Shown: positions 1-9,333 of the stretch, piece by piece
Position numbering within the stretch: the stretch's first letter is position 1
How the letters are laid out: every line of letters starts with the position of its first letter
NCBI GenBank assembly: GCA_965262305.1
Contig: CBDHEY010000002.1
Coordinates: 1,054,001-1,118,000 of the forward strand
Length of the DNA: 64,000 nt
Reading direction: 5' to 3'
Source: CBDHEY01 sp965262305
GTDB lineage: Bacteria; Pseudomonadota; Gammaproteobacteria; Pseudomonadales; Cellvibrionaceae
Made by a program: the position numbers and the translations under genes
Notes under the pieces: generated by a model
What the model was told of the DNA's origin: nothing
The model's input: only the letters and a program-made list of their open reading frames with translations
Database searches by the model: none

Positions 1-230
1 CGCTACCGCACAAGCAATTTATATTCTAGCTTTATTAAAAAACAATATAATTTTTGAATGAAAACTAGCAGCTTGAATAATCGCAAGAATATCCACTCGA
101 TCCTCAATGCTATTTCATATTTTTAGTAATACGAAGTCTTAGTTATTAATAAAATTTTTTAATAACTATTGAAGCTAAAGAAGAGTACATTTGAAGCCTT
201 GTTGCTAATTGATATAAGCTAATCTTAATA

Positions 231-680
231 TTGAAATTTTATGCATTGATATTGGATGGGAAAGTGAATATAAGTATCACAGAGTTTCGACAAAAAAACG
301 CGAGTTTTTTAAGCGTGTTAAACCAAGTAAATACCATTGGATTTTCGACTAGCGAAACTCAGAATCTTTTTAAAGATATAAAGGAAGATATGCTTGCTCA
401 TTTTGAAAAAGATCGCACTGAATTACACGTGAGCTTATTAGAGATGGTGAAAGATGATATTAATCTTACTAAATCGGTAAATTTTTTTGTAGGTAAGGTT
501 AATCGCGCAGATGCGTATATCACTAACTATATTAAAATTCTTGACGAAGGTATGGAACCAACCGAGGAAGAATTTAAGAAATTGCATCAAGTTTTATTGC
601 AACGGATTAGACTAGAAGAACATGCAATTTACAATATATATGAAGAATGCATTGGTGGAATGGTGAAACGAGCAGGATAG
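231..680 (+). CDS. Small helical hypothetical protein
   Basis: I do not recognise this 149-residue protein. It is acidic and mostly helical, with no signal peptide, membrane segment or Cys pair. The C-terminal third carries several His and Glu residues (EEHAIYNIYEE), but I see no complete metal-binding motif. The reading frame opens at a TTG at 231, and the first in-frame ATG is at 390, so the true start is uncertain. It ends four bases from the convergent esterase gene. Codon use matches its AT-rich neighbours. Function unknown. Confidence 0.6.
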   Translation: MKFYALILDGKVNISITEFRQKNASFLSVLNQVNTIGFSTSETQNLFKDIKEDMLAHFEKDRTELHVSLLEMVKDDINLTKSVNFFVGKVNRADAYITNYIKILDEGMEPTEEEFKKLHQVLLQRIRLEEHAIYNIYEECIGGMVKRAG

Positions 681-683
681 AGG

Positions 684-1412
684 TTAAAGATAAATTGATA
701 CCATTTTTCGCCAATAATAACCTTGGTGAGCTCTATCATCCCAGATATGTAAATCATGACCAATTCCTTTCGAATTTAATATTTCACTTAATTGAATATT
801 GTTTTCTAAAAATGGGTCTTCTTTCCCGATCACTAACACAATATCCATTTCTTTAAGTTTTTCAAGCTGGTTTGAGTTGTGTAGATTTCTTAAAAAATGG
901 GATGGAGTGTTGAAATAGACATCGTCGTTATAAAAACCATTTAGCAAGTCTGGAAAATTCTCGACTTTTAGGGTTAGATCGTAGCGGCCGCTAAATGCGC
1001 ACAGTTTTTGGAATAGGTGAGGGTGCCTAAATGCAATGTTTCCCGCATGAAATGCTCCTAAACTACAACCATGGCTGATAGTACAAGGGTGATTATTTTT
1101 AGACTGCATAAATGGGAACACTTCTTGGAGGATATACTCTTCATATTGAATATGTCTTTGGATGCGCCCGTATGGGTGAGCCCAATAGCAATAGAAGCTT
1201 TCTGTATCTATGCTATCGATGCAGTATAACTGCAAATGTCCATCTTGGATTTTATGTTGAATTTTATCAACCATACGAAGGTGTTCGTATTCGTAAAAAC
1301 GGGCGCCGCGTGTCGGAAATACAAGTACTTTTGCTCCTGCGTGGCCAAAAACCAATAGCTCCATATGTTTGTTTAGGTTATTACTCCACCACTTATGGTA
1401 TTCCCGATTCAA
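684..1412 (-). CDS. Alpha/beta-hydrolase, putative esterase (PHB-depolymerase-like)
   Basis: This 242-residue protein looks like a small soluble esterase of the alpha/beta-hydrolase fold. The nucleophile elbow is GCSLG with Ser117; an acid candidate sits in GKEDPF and the catalytic His in DDRAHQGYYW near the C-terminus. There is no signal peptide, so it is probably cytoplasmic. The start is a TTG, chosen because GGGAG lies seven bases upstream and the hydrolase fold begins directly. It lies 22 bases downstream of the other esterase gene on the same strand, so the two are probably co-transcribed. Substrate unknown. Confidence 0.75.
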   Translation of the reverse strand: MNREYHKWWSNNLNKHMELLVFGHAGAKVLVFPTRGARFYEYEHLRMVDKIQHKIQDGHLQLYCIDSIDTESFYCYWAHPYGRIQRHIQYEEYILQEVFPFMQSKNNHPCTISHGCSLGAFHAGNIAFRHPHLFQKLCAFSGRYDLTLKVENFPDLLNGFYNDDVYFNTPSHFLRNLHNSNQLEKLKEMDIVLVIGKEDPFLENNIQLSEILNSKGIGHDLHIWDDRAHQGYYWRKMVSIYL

Positions 1413-1434
1413 GATAAATCTCCCTTGTAATTCA

Positions 1435-2379
1435 TTAGTAAAGTGGTTCGAAAAAATCGTTTAACTCATGAATTAAAGCGTTTTCCTGATTTTGCTTATT
1501 TTCGTAATCTGAGTGTCCCTCATCGTAAATGAATAATTTTTTTTCACAAGGAATAGCGTTGTAAATGGCAAACTGACCCGGTGGGCAAACATAATCATCT
1601 TTTAACGCAAGAGCACAATGCATAGGAATGTCTATCTTTTCTGCAGCATTTGCTGCATCGTAATAACGTAAAGTTTTGAGTGCTGTTCTAGGGTACTTGT
1701 TAAAAAATTCTTTTACGTACTTTCCACTGCCAAGGGTGTCAATTCGAAGTCTCAACCTATGGTGACCAAATGTCGGTACATTTAAGTGACCGCGAGCAAG
1801 TCGTTTCTCGTATGGTAGAGCAAGCGCGCCTATGCCACCGGAAAAACTAATACCTAGGTAACCCAATTTTCCGCTAAGATGCGGAAAAATGCTTTCTAAA
1901 CAGGTCACTGCCAACCAAGTGTCTTCCACACAACCTCGAATAATATACCGATCTATTTTGTCAATATCATGAAGCACATGCCATCTTGGATCACTTGAAA
2001 TTGGTGGTGATAAGCTCCTGGATATGCCTCTGCAGCAGGGAAATAATATGGCAGAATCTTCAAATGGAAGGTGAGTATCTGGGCCATGGCGACCACCATA
2101 ACCATGCCCTACGATAAAACCTCTTTTTGGAGGTTTGTCTTTAGGTACGAGTAGCCAGCCTCCAATTAGTTGATCGTCAGTTGATTCATAGTAAATATCT
2201 GTTACCTGCCAGTTTCCGATTATTTTATGCGTGTTACGCAATGTGATTTTTGGTTTTAAATTGCGAATTTGATTGTAATTATCTTGCCAAAAGGACTGAA
2301 AACCCGATGGTGCTGCTGGACATTCGATATCCAGAAGGTCAGATAGTGTATATGTGTGATCTGAAAATTGATTGGTCAT
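1435..2379 (-). CDS. Acetyl-xylan-esterase-family (AXE1-like) hydrolase
   Basis: This 314-residue alpha/beta-hydrolase resembles the acetyl xylan esterase / cephalosporin C deacetylase family: an N-terminal cap segment, an oxyanion region (GHGYGGRHGPD), the nucleophile elbow GISFSGG with Ser near residue 180, an Asp in LKDDYVCPPG and the His in EGHSDYE. Members deacetylate sugars or short esters; the substrate cannot be read from sequence. No signal peptide is visible, suggesting an intracellular enzyme. It starts at an ATG and is the first gene of a two-gene hydrolase unit. Family assignment is good, exact activity is inference. Confidence 0.8.
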   Translation of the reverse strand: MTNQFSDHTYTLSDLLDIECPAAPSGFQSFWQDNYNQIRNLKPKITLRNTHKIIGNWQVTDIYYESTDDQLIGGWLLVPKDKPPKRGFIVGHGYGGRHGPDTHLPFEDSAILFPCCRGISRSLSPPISSDPRWHVLHDIDKIDRYIIRGCVEDTWLAVTCLESIFPHLSGKLGYLGISFSGGIGALALPYEKRLARGHLNVPTFGHHRLRLRIDTLGSGKYVKEFFNKYPRTALKTLRYYDAANAAEKIDIPMHCALALKDDYVCPPGQFAIYNAIPCEKKLFIYDEGHSDYENKQNQENALIHELNDFFEPLY

Positions 2380-2521
2380 ATTACCTATAAAGCTGGTTCT
2401 GGGTGATTCTTCTCAGCTTAATTTTCTCACAGATATATTTTAAAAATAAGGCAAGAGTGTAATACAAGGTTTAGCTGTCTATAAGCATTTATCAACTAAG
2501 TCTTATATTCTTGATTAATAC

Positions 2522-5500
2522 TTATCCAGTATTTTTATTTATGTTTGAATCTAGAGAGGTAATTTTGTTAAAGGAGCTAACAACGTCAATTTCGTTGCGT
2601 TTCGCCAATACATTTATGTCTGTATCGAGTTGGATATTTGAAATAGCTTTGGGAATTCCAACCCAGCCATTTCGACCAGAAAGTTTTGCTGCATAAAGCC
2701 CCATATCCGCGACGTCAACAACACTTGTCCATGAATAGACTCGGGGCGACTCGGGGCAAAGAGGGAACGAAGCGAAGCCAAGCGAACAAGTGACTTTTAT
2801 GTCTTTGCTATCACTCGTATTAAAGCTCGTTTGTTCGACTTGAAGGCGAATACGTTCTGCCATATCGGGAGCTTCTGAACGTTTCATTGATCGCGTAACA
2901 ATAATAAACTCTTCGCCACCCCAACGTACAACATAGTCTGAGTCTCTTGCAGCACTTTTCAAGCGATTAGCCATTTCTACAATGACTTCATCACCTATCG
3001 CATGTCCATATGTGTCATTGATTAATTTAAAATGATCGATATCAACAAGGAAAAAAGTGATGTCCGATTTACCTATTCCACCGGAATCTTGATAATAATC
3101 CAGATCGCTATTGCTATCTTTCGCAATATTAAAGTTTTCATAATTCGTGACAACTTTCTGAATATCTGCTTCTATTGAGTCTTCCAAGAATCGACGATTC
3201 TTTAAACCCGTAAGGGGATCAGATTGACTTAACTCTTTAAGTTTGGAATTGGCAATCTTTAAATCTTCGGTTCGTTCGGAGATTTTTTTCTCCATATCTC
3301 TACCAGCTTCGAGAAGCTGTAGATGTAATTCAACTCTCGAAAGTAATTCTGTCCGACTAATTGGTTTAGAAAGAAAATCATTCGCGCCGCGTTTAAAGCC
3401 ATGGAAAATATCTTCTTCTTGGAATTTAGCGGTGATAAAGATAATGGGAAGATTCAATTTCGAGTGATATTTTCTTATCTCGTGGCAAACTTCATAGCCT
3501 GACATTAATGGCATCATGACATCAAGAATTAACAAATCAATATTTTGCTCTTCGTTTATAATCTTTAGGGCTTCATTACCGTTAATTGCTTCTATGACTT
3601 GATAGTGATACGACGCGAGATGATTTCGAATAACCCGTCTATTAACTGGTTCGTCGTCAGCCACCAAAATTCTAAAATGTTGATTTTTTTGTTGAATCTT
3701 TTTATTTGCGATAGATTGAACTTCAACCTTTAATGGTTGATTTTCCTTCGTATTGAATCGCTGAGGATCTTCCGTATTAAGCATAGTATCGGATGAATAA
3801 CCGCTCACGCGAATCTTATCCGCTACTTTATCTGATAATTTAAATGTTTCTATCTCAGCGCGAGTGACGTTTCCTTTTGGAAGAGAAAAATAAAATGTTG
3901 ATCCTTTTCCTACTTCAGATTCAAGCCAAATTTTACCATCGTGTAATTCGATTAGCCTTTTAGTGATTGCTAAACCTAGACCTGTTCCGCCTCTGGAACG
4001 AGTAGAAGCTTCATCGAGTTGAGTGTATGAATCAAACAGCTTTTCATGGTCTTCTTTTGGGATGCCAATCCCAGTATCTGCAATTGATACAATGATCTCA
4101 TTATCTTTTTCAACAGCATCAATTGTTACGCTGCCATGCTCGGTGAACTTGATCGCATTGCCAATCAAGTTGTGGAGGATTTGTTGCAGTCTATCTTCGT
4201 CCGCAATAATCGGTGTAAAGTCAGGTGGAATTTTTGAAACAATTTTTATTTTGTTTACCGATACCAAGGGTTGACACATAAGTGTGATAAATTTCGTAAT
4301 TACGCTTATGTCTACCGCTTTTTTATTGATTTTTAATGTTTGGTTTTGAATATTCGAAAAATCGAGTACGTCTTCTACGATTGTGGAAAGTCGTTTTCCG
4401 CTTTCTACAATCATTGTCAGATTATTTAAATCCATTTTGCTAACGATATTTTGCAAAGATTCTATTAGCCCTTCTGCCAATCCAATAATTCCAAATAAAG
4501 GTGTCCGTAATTCGTGAGAGGTATTAGCGAGATATTCATCCTTGTGTTTGTCGAGACTTTTCAGTCTTTGAACGACCGAGCGTTCTAAAGCGAGTTTACG
4601 TTTGTTTGTTATGACATACCATGTAATGACGGAGACGATTGCAAGTACGTAGAGCGTATAAGCCCACCAAGTTTTCCATGGTGGAGCGGCAACATATACT
4701 TTAATACTTTTTATTTCGTCACTCCACATACCTTCATTGTTCGCGGCCTTGACCATGAAGGTATATTCCCCGGCATCTAGGTTAGTGTAAGTAGCTTTTC
4801 TTTCGTTATTTACATAGTGCCAGTCAGTATCAAAACCTTCTAACATATAAGCATATTGGTTTCTTTCTGGTATGCGGTAGCTCAACCCGGAATAATTAAT
4901 GGAAAAAATATTTTGCCAATAATTCAGTTTTACTTTATCCGCTTTAAGAATACTTTTTTCGATTACAGGGTCTTTACCACCAATAGGAACCTCTTTATTA
5001 GAAATTAAGAAGTTAGTAAATACGATAGGAGGTAAAAAACTATTTGGTACAACGGCTTTTGGATTAAATCGTGAAAAGCCTTCGACCCCACCAAAGATTA
5101 GATCACCATTTCTCGCTTTGAATGCGGCGCCTATATTAAAGTTGTTGCCCTGCAAACCATTGTGTTTATCATAGTTTTTAACAACTTTTGTTTCTGGGTT
5201 GTAGTTTGAAAGGCCTTTGTCTGTACCAACCCAAATGTTCCCATCTTCGTCTTCAATAATTGATCGAATTACATCACTAATAAGCCCTTCACGTGACCCT
5301 ATACTCGAAAATGATTCTGTTTCAGGGTGATATAAATTTAGGCCACCTCCTTGAGTTCCGATCCATAAGCGGTTCTTCGAATCGATAAATAAGGATAGGA
5401 TATTGTCGTTTTTTAAGCTTTTTAGATCAGTATTGTCGTGAACGAAGTTTGTGAATACATCATCGTGCGGGTTTTTTCTTCCAAGGCCTTTACGGGTGCC

Positions 5501-7189
5501 AACCCACAGATAGCCTTCCTTGTCTTCAATGGCTACCCATACTTGGCCATCTGGAAGAGTGCCTTCTCCTTTTTCATGAAGCAAAAAAGTAAATGAGTCT
5601 GTTTCTGGCCAGTAACGCGCTACTCCGCCACCAAGGTTCGCAATCCAAATAATGCCCGAGGCTTGTCCTTGATGAATAGCCCATGTGTGAGTTGTTAAAG
5701 AGGAATTGGGTACGCCTAGGTCACCACCATAACGGACGAATTGTCCTGTTTTGGGGTTGTATTTATTGATCCCGCTACTCCAGGTGGCGGTCCAAAGCCA
5801 GCCCGCATCGTCTTCCATAACCCACATTACATCGTCAGACCCCATACTATTGGTATCTTCTGGGTCGTGTCGGTAGTGAGTGTATTTTAATGTTTTAGAG
5901 TCGAAGAAATTTAATCCGCCTGCGTCGGTTGCTAACCAAAGGTCGCCATTTTCATCTTCATAAATTGAACGAACATTACCAACACTCAAGCTGTCATCGC
6001 CGTCACTTGTTTTACGCTGAGTGCGAAATTCTGAACCATAGCGTTCAAATATATTAACGCCAGATGGGTAGTTGCCAGCCCATATATCTCCGTGAGAGTT
6101 TTCAAATACAACTCTCACAACGTTTGAACTCAATGAGTCAGGGTCATTTGGTCGATAAAGAGAGGTCTTCAGCTTATCGCTTCCGGGATTTAGATAGTTT
6201 AGTCCTTGACCATCTGTAGTTACCCAGATTACGCCTCGAGAATCTTCAATTACATCCCATGTGGAGTCGCCACTTTTTGCTCCAGGCGGGTCAAGTTCAG
6301 TTGGATAAAATACGAATTTTTCCGCGTCTGGGTAAAACCGGGCCAATCCTTTCTCAGTTCCAGTCCATACTCTGCCCTGACTGTCGACATGAACACTTCG
6401 GCATAGTGTGTGCGGCATGTTCCAAGGGTTGTCTCCCTCAGCGGTATAAACACGAATTTCCCCCGTTTCAGGGTTCCATTTTTTAAAGCCATAACCGGTA
6501 GCAAGGTAATAGTTTCCCTCAAAATCTTCGTCCATATCAAGCACGTACTCACCTGCAAGCAATGCTTCGGACTCGTTTCTTGGGAATCTCGTGAAATTAT
6601 CGTCTTCTGGGTTATATCGGTTGAGACCGCCTTTTGTGTTTAACCAAAGTGTACCCTTCGAGTCGACAAATAAGCCCATTATTAAGTTGTCTACTAGGGA
6701 GTTTGGGTCTTCTGATTTATGCCTGTAATGGGTGAATTTATCTGTATCATAGTCGTATTTTTCTAACCCAGCTTGTGTCGCAATCCAAAGGTTTCCATTG
6801 TTATCTTGGGTAATATCGTTAATTGTATTACCTCCAAGACTTCCTGGGTCATTGACGTCATGAATATATGTTGCAAAATTATATCCGTCATATCTAGCTA
6901 GCCCGGCTCTTCCTCCGATCCACATTAGCCCTATGTCGTCTTGAAAAATAGATAATACCGAGCCTACTGACACGTCATCAGCTTCGGTCAGAAGGTGTTT
7001 AAAGCGTATGAAGTTAGGTATTGATTCAAATTGTGCTGACTTATCAATAAACTGTCTTTGCGCTAAAGAAACGGGGGTAATGAGCAAAAGTGTCGACAAT
7101 AAAAACGCAAATTGCACCATGATTCGCGTCGGAGTATTAAAATGTTGTTCGATCCGTTGATTTGATATCTTGCGGCTTGTGTGGCTCAT
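2522..7189 (-). CDS. Beta-propeller hybrid sensor histidine kinase with REC and GGDEF domains
   Basis: This 1555-residue protein joins two signalling outputs. After an N-terminal signal/anchor (about 20-45) come many two-component-regulator propeller repeats (about 60-760; recurring patterns such as G.IW.GT..GL...P), then a Y_Y_Y-type domain (about 765-835) and one membrane segment (about 838-860). Inside the cell lie HisKA with SHELRTP (His892), a HATPase domain with an N box near 1008 and GGTGLGLAIT near 1068, a receiver with Asp1223 in LLILDVMMP, and a GGDEF domain with GGEEF at 1424 preceded by an RDSD inhibitory site. The cyclase site looks intact. The periplasmic propeller resembles glycan-sensing hybrid regulators, but a GGDEF replaces the usual AraC output. 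Ligand unknown. Confidence 0.93.
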   Translation of the reverse strand: MSHTSRKISNQRIEQHFNTPTRIMVQFAFLLSTLLLITPVSLAQRQFIDKSAQFESIPNFIRFKHLLTEADDVSVGSVLSIFQDDIGLMWIGGRAGLARYDGYNFATYIHDVNDPGSLGGNTINDITQDNNGNLWIATQAGLEKYDYDTDKFTHYRHKSEDPNSLVDNLIMGLFVDSKGTLWLNTKGGLNRYNPEDDNFTRFPRNESEALLAGEYVLDMDEDFEGNYYLATGYGFKKWNPETGEIRVYTAEGDNPWNMPHTLCRSVHVDSQGRVWTGTEKGLARFYPDAEKFVFYPTELDPPGAKSGDSTWDVIEDSRGVIWVTTDGQGLNYLNPGSDKLKTSLYRPNDPDSLSSNVVRVVFENSHGDIWAGNYPSGVNIFERYGSEFRTQRKTSDGDDSLSVGNVRSIYEDENGDLWLATDAGGLNFFDSKTLKYTHYRHDPEDTNSMGSDDVMWVMEDDAGWLWTATWSSGINKYNPKTGQFVRYGGDLGVPNSSLTTHTWAIHQGQASGIIWIANLGGGVARYWPETDSFTFLLHEKGEGTLPDGQVWVAIEDKEGYLWVGTRKGLGRKNPHDDVFTNFVHDNTDLKSLKNDNILSLFIDSKNRLWIGTQGGGLNLYHPETESFSSIGSREGLISDVIRSIIEDEDGNIWVGTDKGLSNYNPETKVVKNYDKHNGLQGNNFNIGAAFKARNGDLIFGGVEGFSRFNPKAVVPNSFLPPIVFTNFLISNKEVPIGGKDPVIEKSILKADKVKLNYWQNIFSINYSGLSYRIPERNQYAYMLEGFDTDWHYVNNERKATYTNLDAGEYTFMVKAANNEGMWSDEIKSIKVYVAAPPWKTWWAYTLYVLAIVSVITWYVITNKRKLALERSVVQRLKSLDKHKDEYLANTSHELRTPLFGIIGLAEGLIESLQNIVSKMDLNNLTMIVESGKRLSTIVEDVLDFSNIQNQTLKINKKAVDISVITKFITLMCQPLVSVNKIKIVSKIPPDFTPIIADEDRLQQILHNLIGNAIKFTEHGSVTIDAVEKDNEIIVSIADTGIGIPKEDHEKLFDSYTQLDEASTRSRGGTGLGLAITKRLIELHDGKIWLESEVGKGSTFYFSLPKGNVTRAEIETFKLSDKVADKIRVSGYSSDTMLNTEDPQRFNTKENQPLKVEVQSIANKKIQQKNQHFRILVADDEPVNRRVIRNHLASYHYQVIEAINGNEALKIINEEQNIDLLILDVMMPLMSGYEVCHEIRKYHSKLNLPIIFITAKFQEEDIFHGFKRGANDFLSKPISRTELLSRVELHLQLLEAGRDMEKKISERTEDLKIANSKLKELSQSDPLTGLKNRRFLEDSIEADIQKVVTNYENFNIAKDSNSDLDYYQDSGGIGKSDITFFLVDIDHFKLINDTYGHAIGDEVIVEMANRLKSAARDSDYVVRWGGEEFIIVTRSMKRSEAPDMAERIRLQVEQTSFNTSDSKDIKVTCSLGFASFPLCPESPRVYSWTSVVDVADMGLYAAKLSGRNGWVGIPKAISNIQLDTDINVLAKRNEIDVVSSFNKITSLDSNINKNTG

Positions 7190-7497
7190 TTAATCTTTTG
7201 TCGTAATTATTTTTATTAAGTCTCTATATCACTTAGAGAGATAATAAAAACATGATTATAGTCCTTGTTCCTAATACTTAAGTATAGGTGTATATTACAC
7301 GATTAATACAGCTTTAATTGATATATACAGACAAAATACTGCGTCAGCATAGCGTTTTTAGCGAACGTTTAAGTAATTTGTATACGGTATCAAACTTTGC
7401 ATTTTAAATACTGCATATGCAACTTAAATTTTCACTAAATACTTATCAATACTTTTTTACTTATAACCCTTGGTTATTTATCAAAATTTAGTTTAAT
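7190..7497. other. Intergenic region between yceH and the propeller kinase
   Basis: This AT-rich 308-base stretch lies upstream of the kinase gene and downstream of yceH. It must carry the kinase promoter (minus strand). The clearest structures are a 12-base perfect palindrome, ATACTTAAGTAT at 7274-7285, inside a longer imperfect dyad, and a small CTCT/AGAG hairpin near 7222-7243. No ORF worth naming. Confidence 0.4.
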
Positions 7498-8169
7498 TTA
7501 GACTAACAGGTCGCCTATTTTTTCTTTTATTTCGCTTAAATCATTTTCTAGGCTGTTAATTTTATTTTCCAGTTCAGTCATACGTTCTTCATAATCTAAT
7601 TTCCTATTTTGATTTGCAGTATTTAGCGATTCAGTCACATTTTCTGTTTGAATTGCAGTTTCTTCGTTTAAATGCGTGAAAAGCTGGCGATATCTTGCTT
7701 CACGCCTTCCTGGTTCAATTCGCAGAATTTCAACGAGAGCGGGTGTTCGTTCGCCGAGAGAATTTAACACGCTCTCAACCTCACTCGAGTCCTTAAAATC
7801 GCATAATCTATTTGTGCGTGTTCTCAGTTCACCGGGAGTTTGTGGGCCTCGTAACAACAAAACGCAGAGTATGCCCAGTTCTTGTCGTGTAAGTGTTAAT
7901 TCGCTAAATTCGGTATTACAAAATCTATGTTTAAATTTAGGGACTCGACCACCTAGACGTGATTCCATAGCTAATCCACGTTTAATCAATTGATCAAGTC
8001 CGTCTTGAATGATTGATTCTTCATAATCTGTAACTGGATCTCGATTTGTCTTTTGGTTGCAAGCTGTTGTTAGGCTATTTAGAGTTAGAGGATATTGATC
8101 AGGGGTTGTGACTTCTTTCTCAATAAGTACGCCGATGATTCTTGCTTCGAGGTTGTTAAAGCTGTGCAT
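7498..8169 (-). CDS. yceH: YceH / UPF0502 (DUF480) family protein
   Basis: This 223-residue protein matches the DUF480/UPF0502 family in length and N-terminus (NLEARIIGVLIEKE, then TPDQYPLTLNSL, ACNQKTNRDPV). The family folds as tandem winged helices, but its biochemical role is not established. The C-terminal 45 residues form a coiled coil (TELENKINSLENDLSEI), as is common in the family. It starts at ATG 8169 and is divergent from cvfB. Family identification is secure; function is not known. Confidence 0.9.
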   Translation of the reverse strand: MHSFNNLEARIIGVLIEKEVTTPDQYPLTLNSLTTACNQKTNRDPVTDYEESIIQDGLDQLIKRGLAMESRLGGRVPKFKHRFCNTEFSELTLTRQELGILCVLLLRGPQTPGELRTRTNRLCDFKDSSEVESVLNSLGERTPALVEILRIEPGRREARYRQLFTHLNEETAIQTENVTESLNTANQNRKLDYEERMTELENKINSLENDLSEIKEKIGDLLV

Positions 8170-8489
8170 AATTAATGGTTCTCTTTTTTTGCGTAAATGC
8201 TAACATGGATAGTAACCGGTCTAAGAATTTTTATATTGTGTATCCTACGCTGGGGTGTTTAAGCTCTATAGCGAGACATCGAGATCTCGGAAGCATTTTC
8301 CCATTGTGTTTGTTTTTTGATATACGTACTGCATATTTAACGTTGCAACTACGTGCTTAATTAGATATCCGTTTCTTAAAAATTCTTTATTTTATTCTTT
8401 GTTATCTTAGCCTTTGATATCAAGAGAGAGCGATAACATAGAATAAAAATCCACTAGGGTTCATCAAAAATTTTAAAAGGTTAGAAATT
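8170..8489. other. Divergent intergenic region, yceH / cvfB
   Basis: This 320-base region separates two divergent genes and should hold both promoters. An open frame at 8175-8360 has no sensible composition or ribosome binding site and I do not call it. The notable structure is the inverted repeat at 8391-8447, listed separately, in the leader of cvfB. Confidence 0.4.
8391..8447. repeat. 16-bp near-perfect inverted repeat in the cvfB leader
   Basis: The arm TTTATTCTTTGTTATC (8391-8406) is matched at 15 of 16 positions by the reverse complement of 8432-8447. The 25-base spacer contains its own perfect palindrome, TTGATATCAA (8414-8423). It ends 43 bases before the cvfB start. As RNA it would form a long stem capped by a second hairpin; as DNA it could be a two-part operator. 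No T-run follows, so it is not an obvious terminator. Confidence 0.6.
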
Positions 8490-9320
8490 TTGGGTATTGG
8501 GCAATTTAATCGATTAGAAGTCGTAAAAATCGTTGATTTTGGTTTGTATTTAGATTTTGAAGAATATGGAACCGTATTACTTCCAAAAAGAAGTATGCCA
8601 GAGGATAGCCGAATTGGGGATTGGATAGACGTCTTTATTTATTACGATTCTGAGGACAAATTAATTGCAACGACCTCTAAACCAAGAGTGATGGTGGGGC
8701 AGTGTGCTTATTTGAAAGTCAAAGATGTCAATAAAACTGGTGCTTTTTTGGACTGGGGTCTTCAAAAGGATTTATTAATACCCTATGCTGAGCAGCATAA
8801 ACCTCTGGTTGAAGGTCATTCATATGTGGTGACGACATTTTTAGATCGCCATACGAATCGCATTGTTGCTTCTACAAAATTAGATAAGCATCTAGACGAA
8901 TTCTCTACGTTTTTTAAAGCCCACGAGCCTGTTGATTTGCTCGTATGTGGTAAGTCCGAAATGGGATACAAAGCCGTAATTAATAATTCACATATCGGAT
9001 TGATATTTCGAGATGAGGCTTTTCGCGAGCTAAGGTACGGAGACAAACTCTCTGGTTATGTTCATTCGATTCGATCAGATTTAAAAATAAATCTTTGTTT
9101 GCAATTACCTGGTGATTTTGGACGGGGAGAATTAACCGATAAAATAATAAAGCACTTAGAAAAAAATGGTGGAATATCTAATTTGACCGATAAATCCAAT
9201 CCTGAAGACATTCATCGTATATTTCAAGTAAGTAAAAATAGTTATAAAAAGGCCTTAGGCGCTTTGTATAAACAAAAAAGAATAATTATAGAACCAGATA
9301 AAATCAAATTGCTCAATTAA
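8490..9320 (+). CDS. cvfB: CvfB/YitL family S1-domain RNA-binding protein
   Basis: This 276-residue protein has the CvfB architecture: tandem S1-like OB-fold domains (about 1-65, 66-130 and 140-205; e.g. VKDVNKTGAFLDWGL) followed by a winged-helix C-terminus (about 215-275; FQVSKNSYKKALGALYKQKRI). Members bind RNA and affect gene expression; CvfB was first described as a virulence regulator in Staphylococcus. The start is a TTG, supported by AAAAGG about nine bases upstream and by the domain beginning at once. The Nramp-like gene follows 13 bases later, so the two probably share a transcript. Confidence 0.88.
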   Translation: MGIGQFNRLEVVKIVDFGLYLDFEEYGTVLLPKRSMPEDSRIGDWIDVFIYYDSEDKLIATTSKPRVMVGQCAYLKVKDVNKTGAFLDWGLQKDLLIPYAEQHKPLVEGHSYVVTTFLDRHTNRIVASTKLDKHLDEFSTFFKAHEPVDLLVCGKSEMGYKAVINNSHIGLIFRDEAFRELRYGDKLSGYVHSIRSDLKINLCLQLPGDFGRGELTDKIIKHLEKNGGISNLTDKSNPEDIHRIFQVSKNSYKKALGALYKQKRIIIEPDKIKLLN

Positions 9321-9333
9321 CCATTTTAATGAA

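Noticed and set aside
1..230. Upstream edge, checked for the end of another gene or an RNA
   Set aside because: AT-rich with many stops in all frames; nothing recognisable.
6206..6643. Several open frames inside the propeller domain of the kinase gene
   Set aside because: They are shadows of the repeat-rich kinase gene, with low-complexity aromatic/Cys content.
8175..8360. 61-codon open frame between yceH and cvfB
   Set aside because: No ribosome site, odd composition, and it lies in the divergent promoter region.
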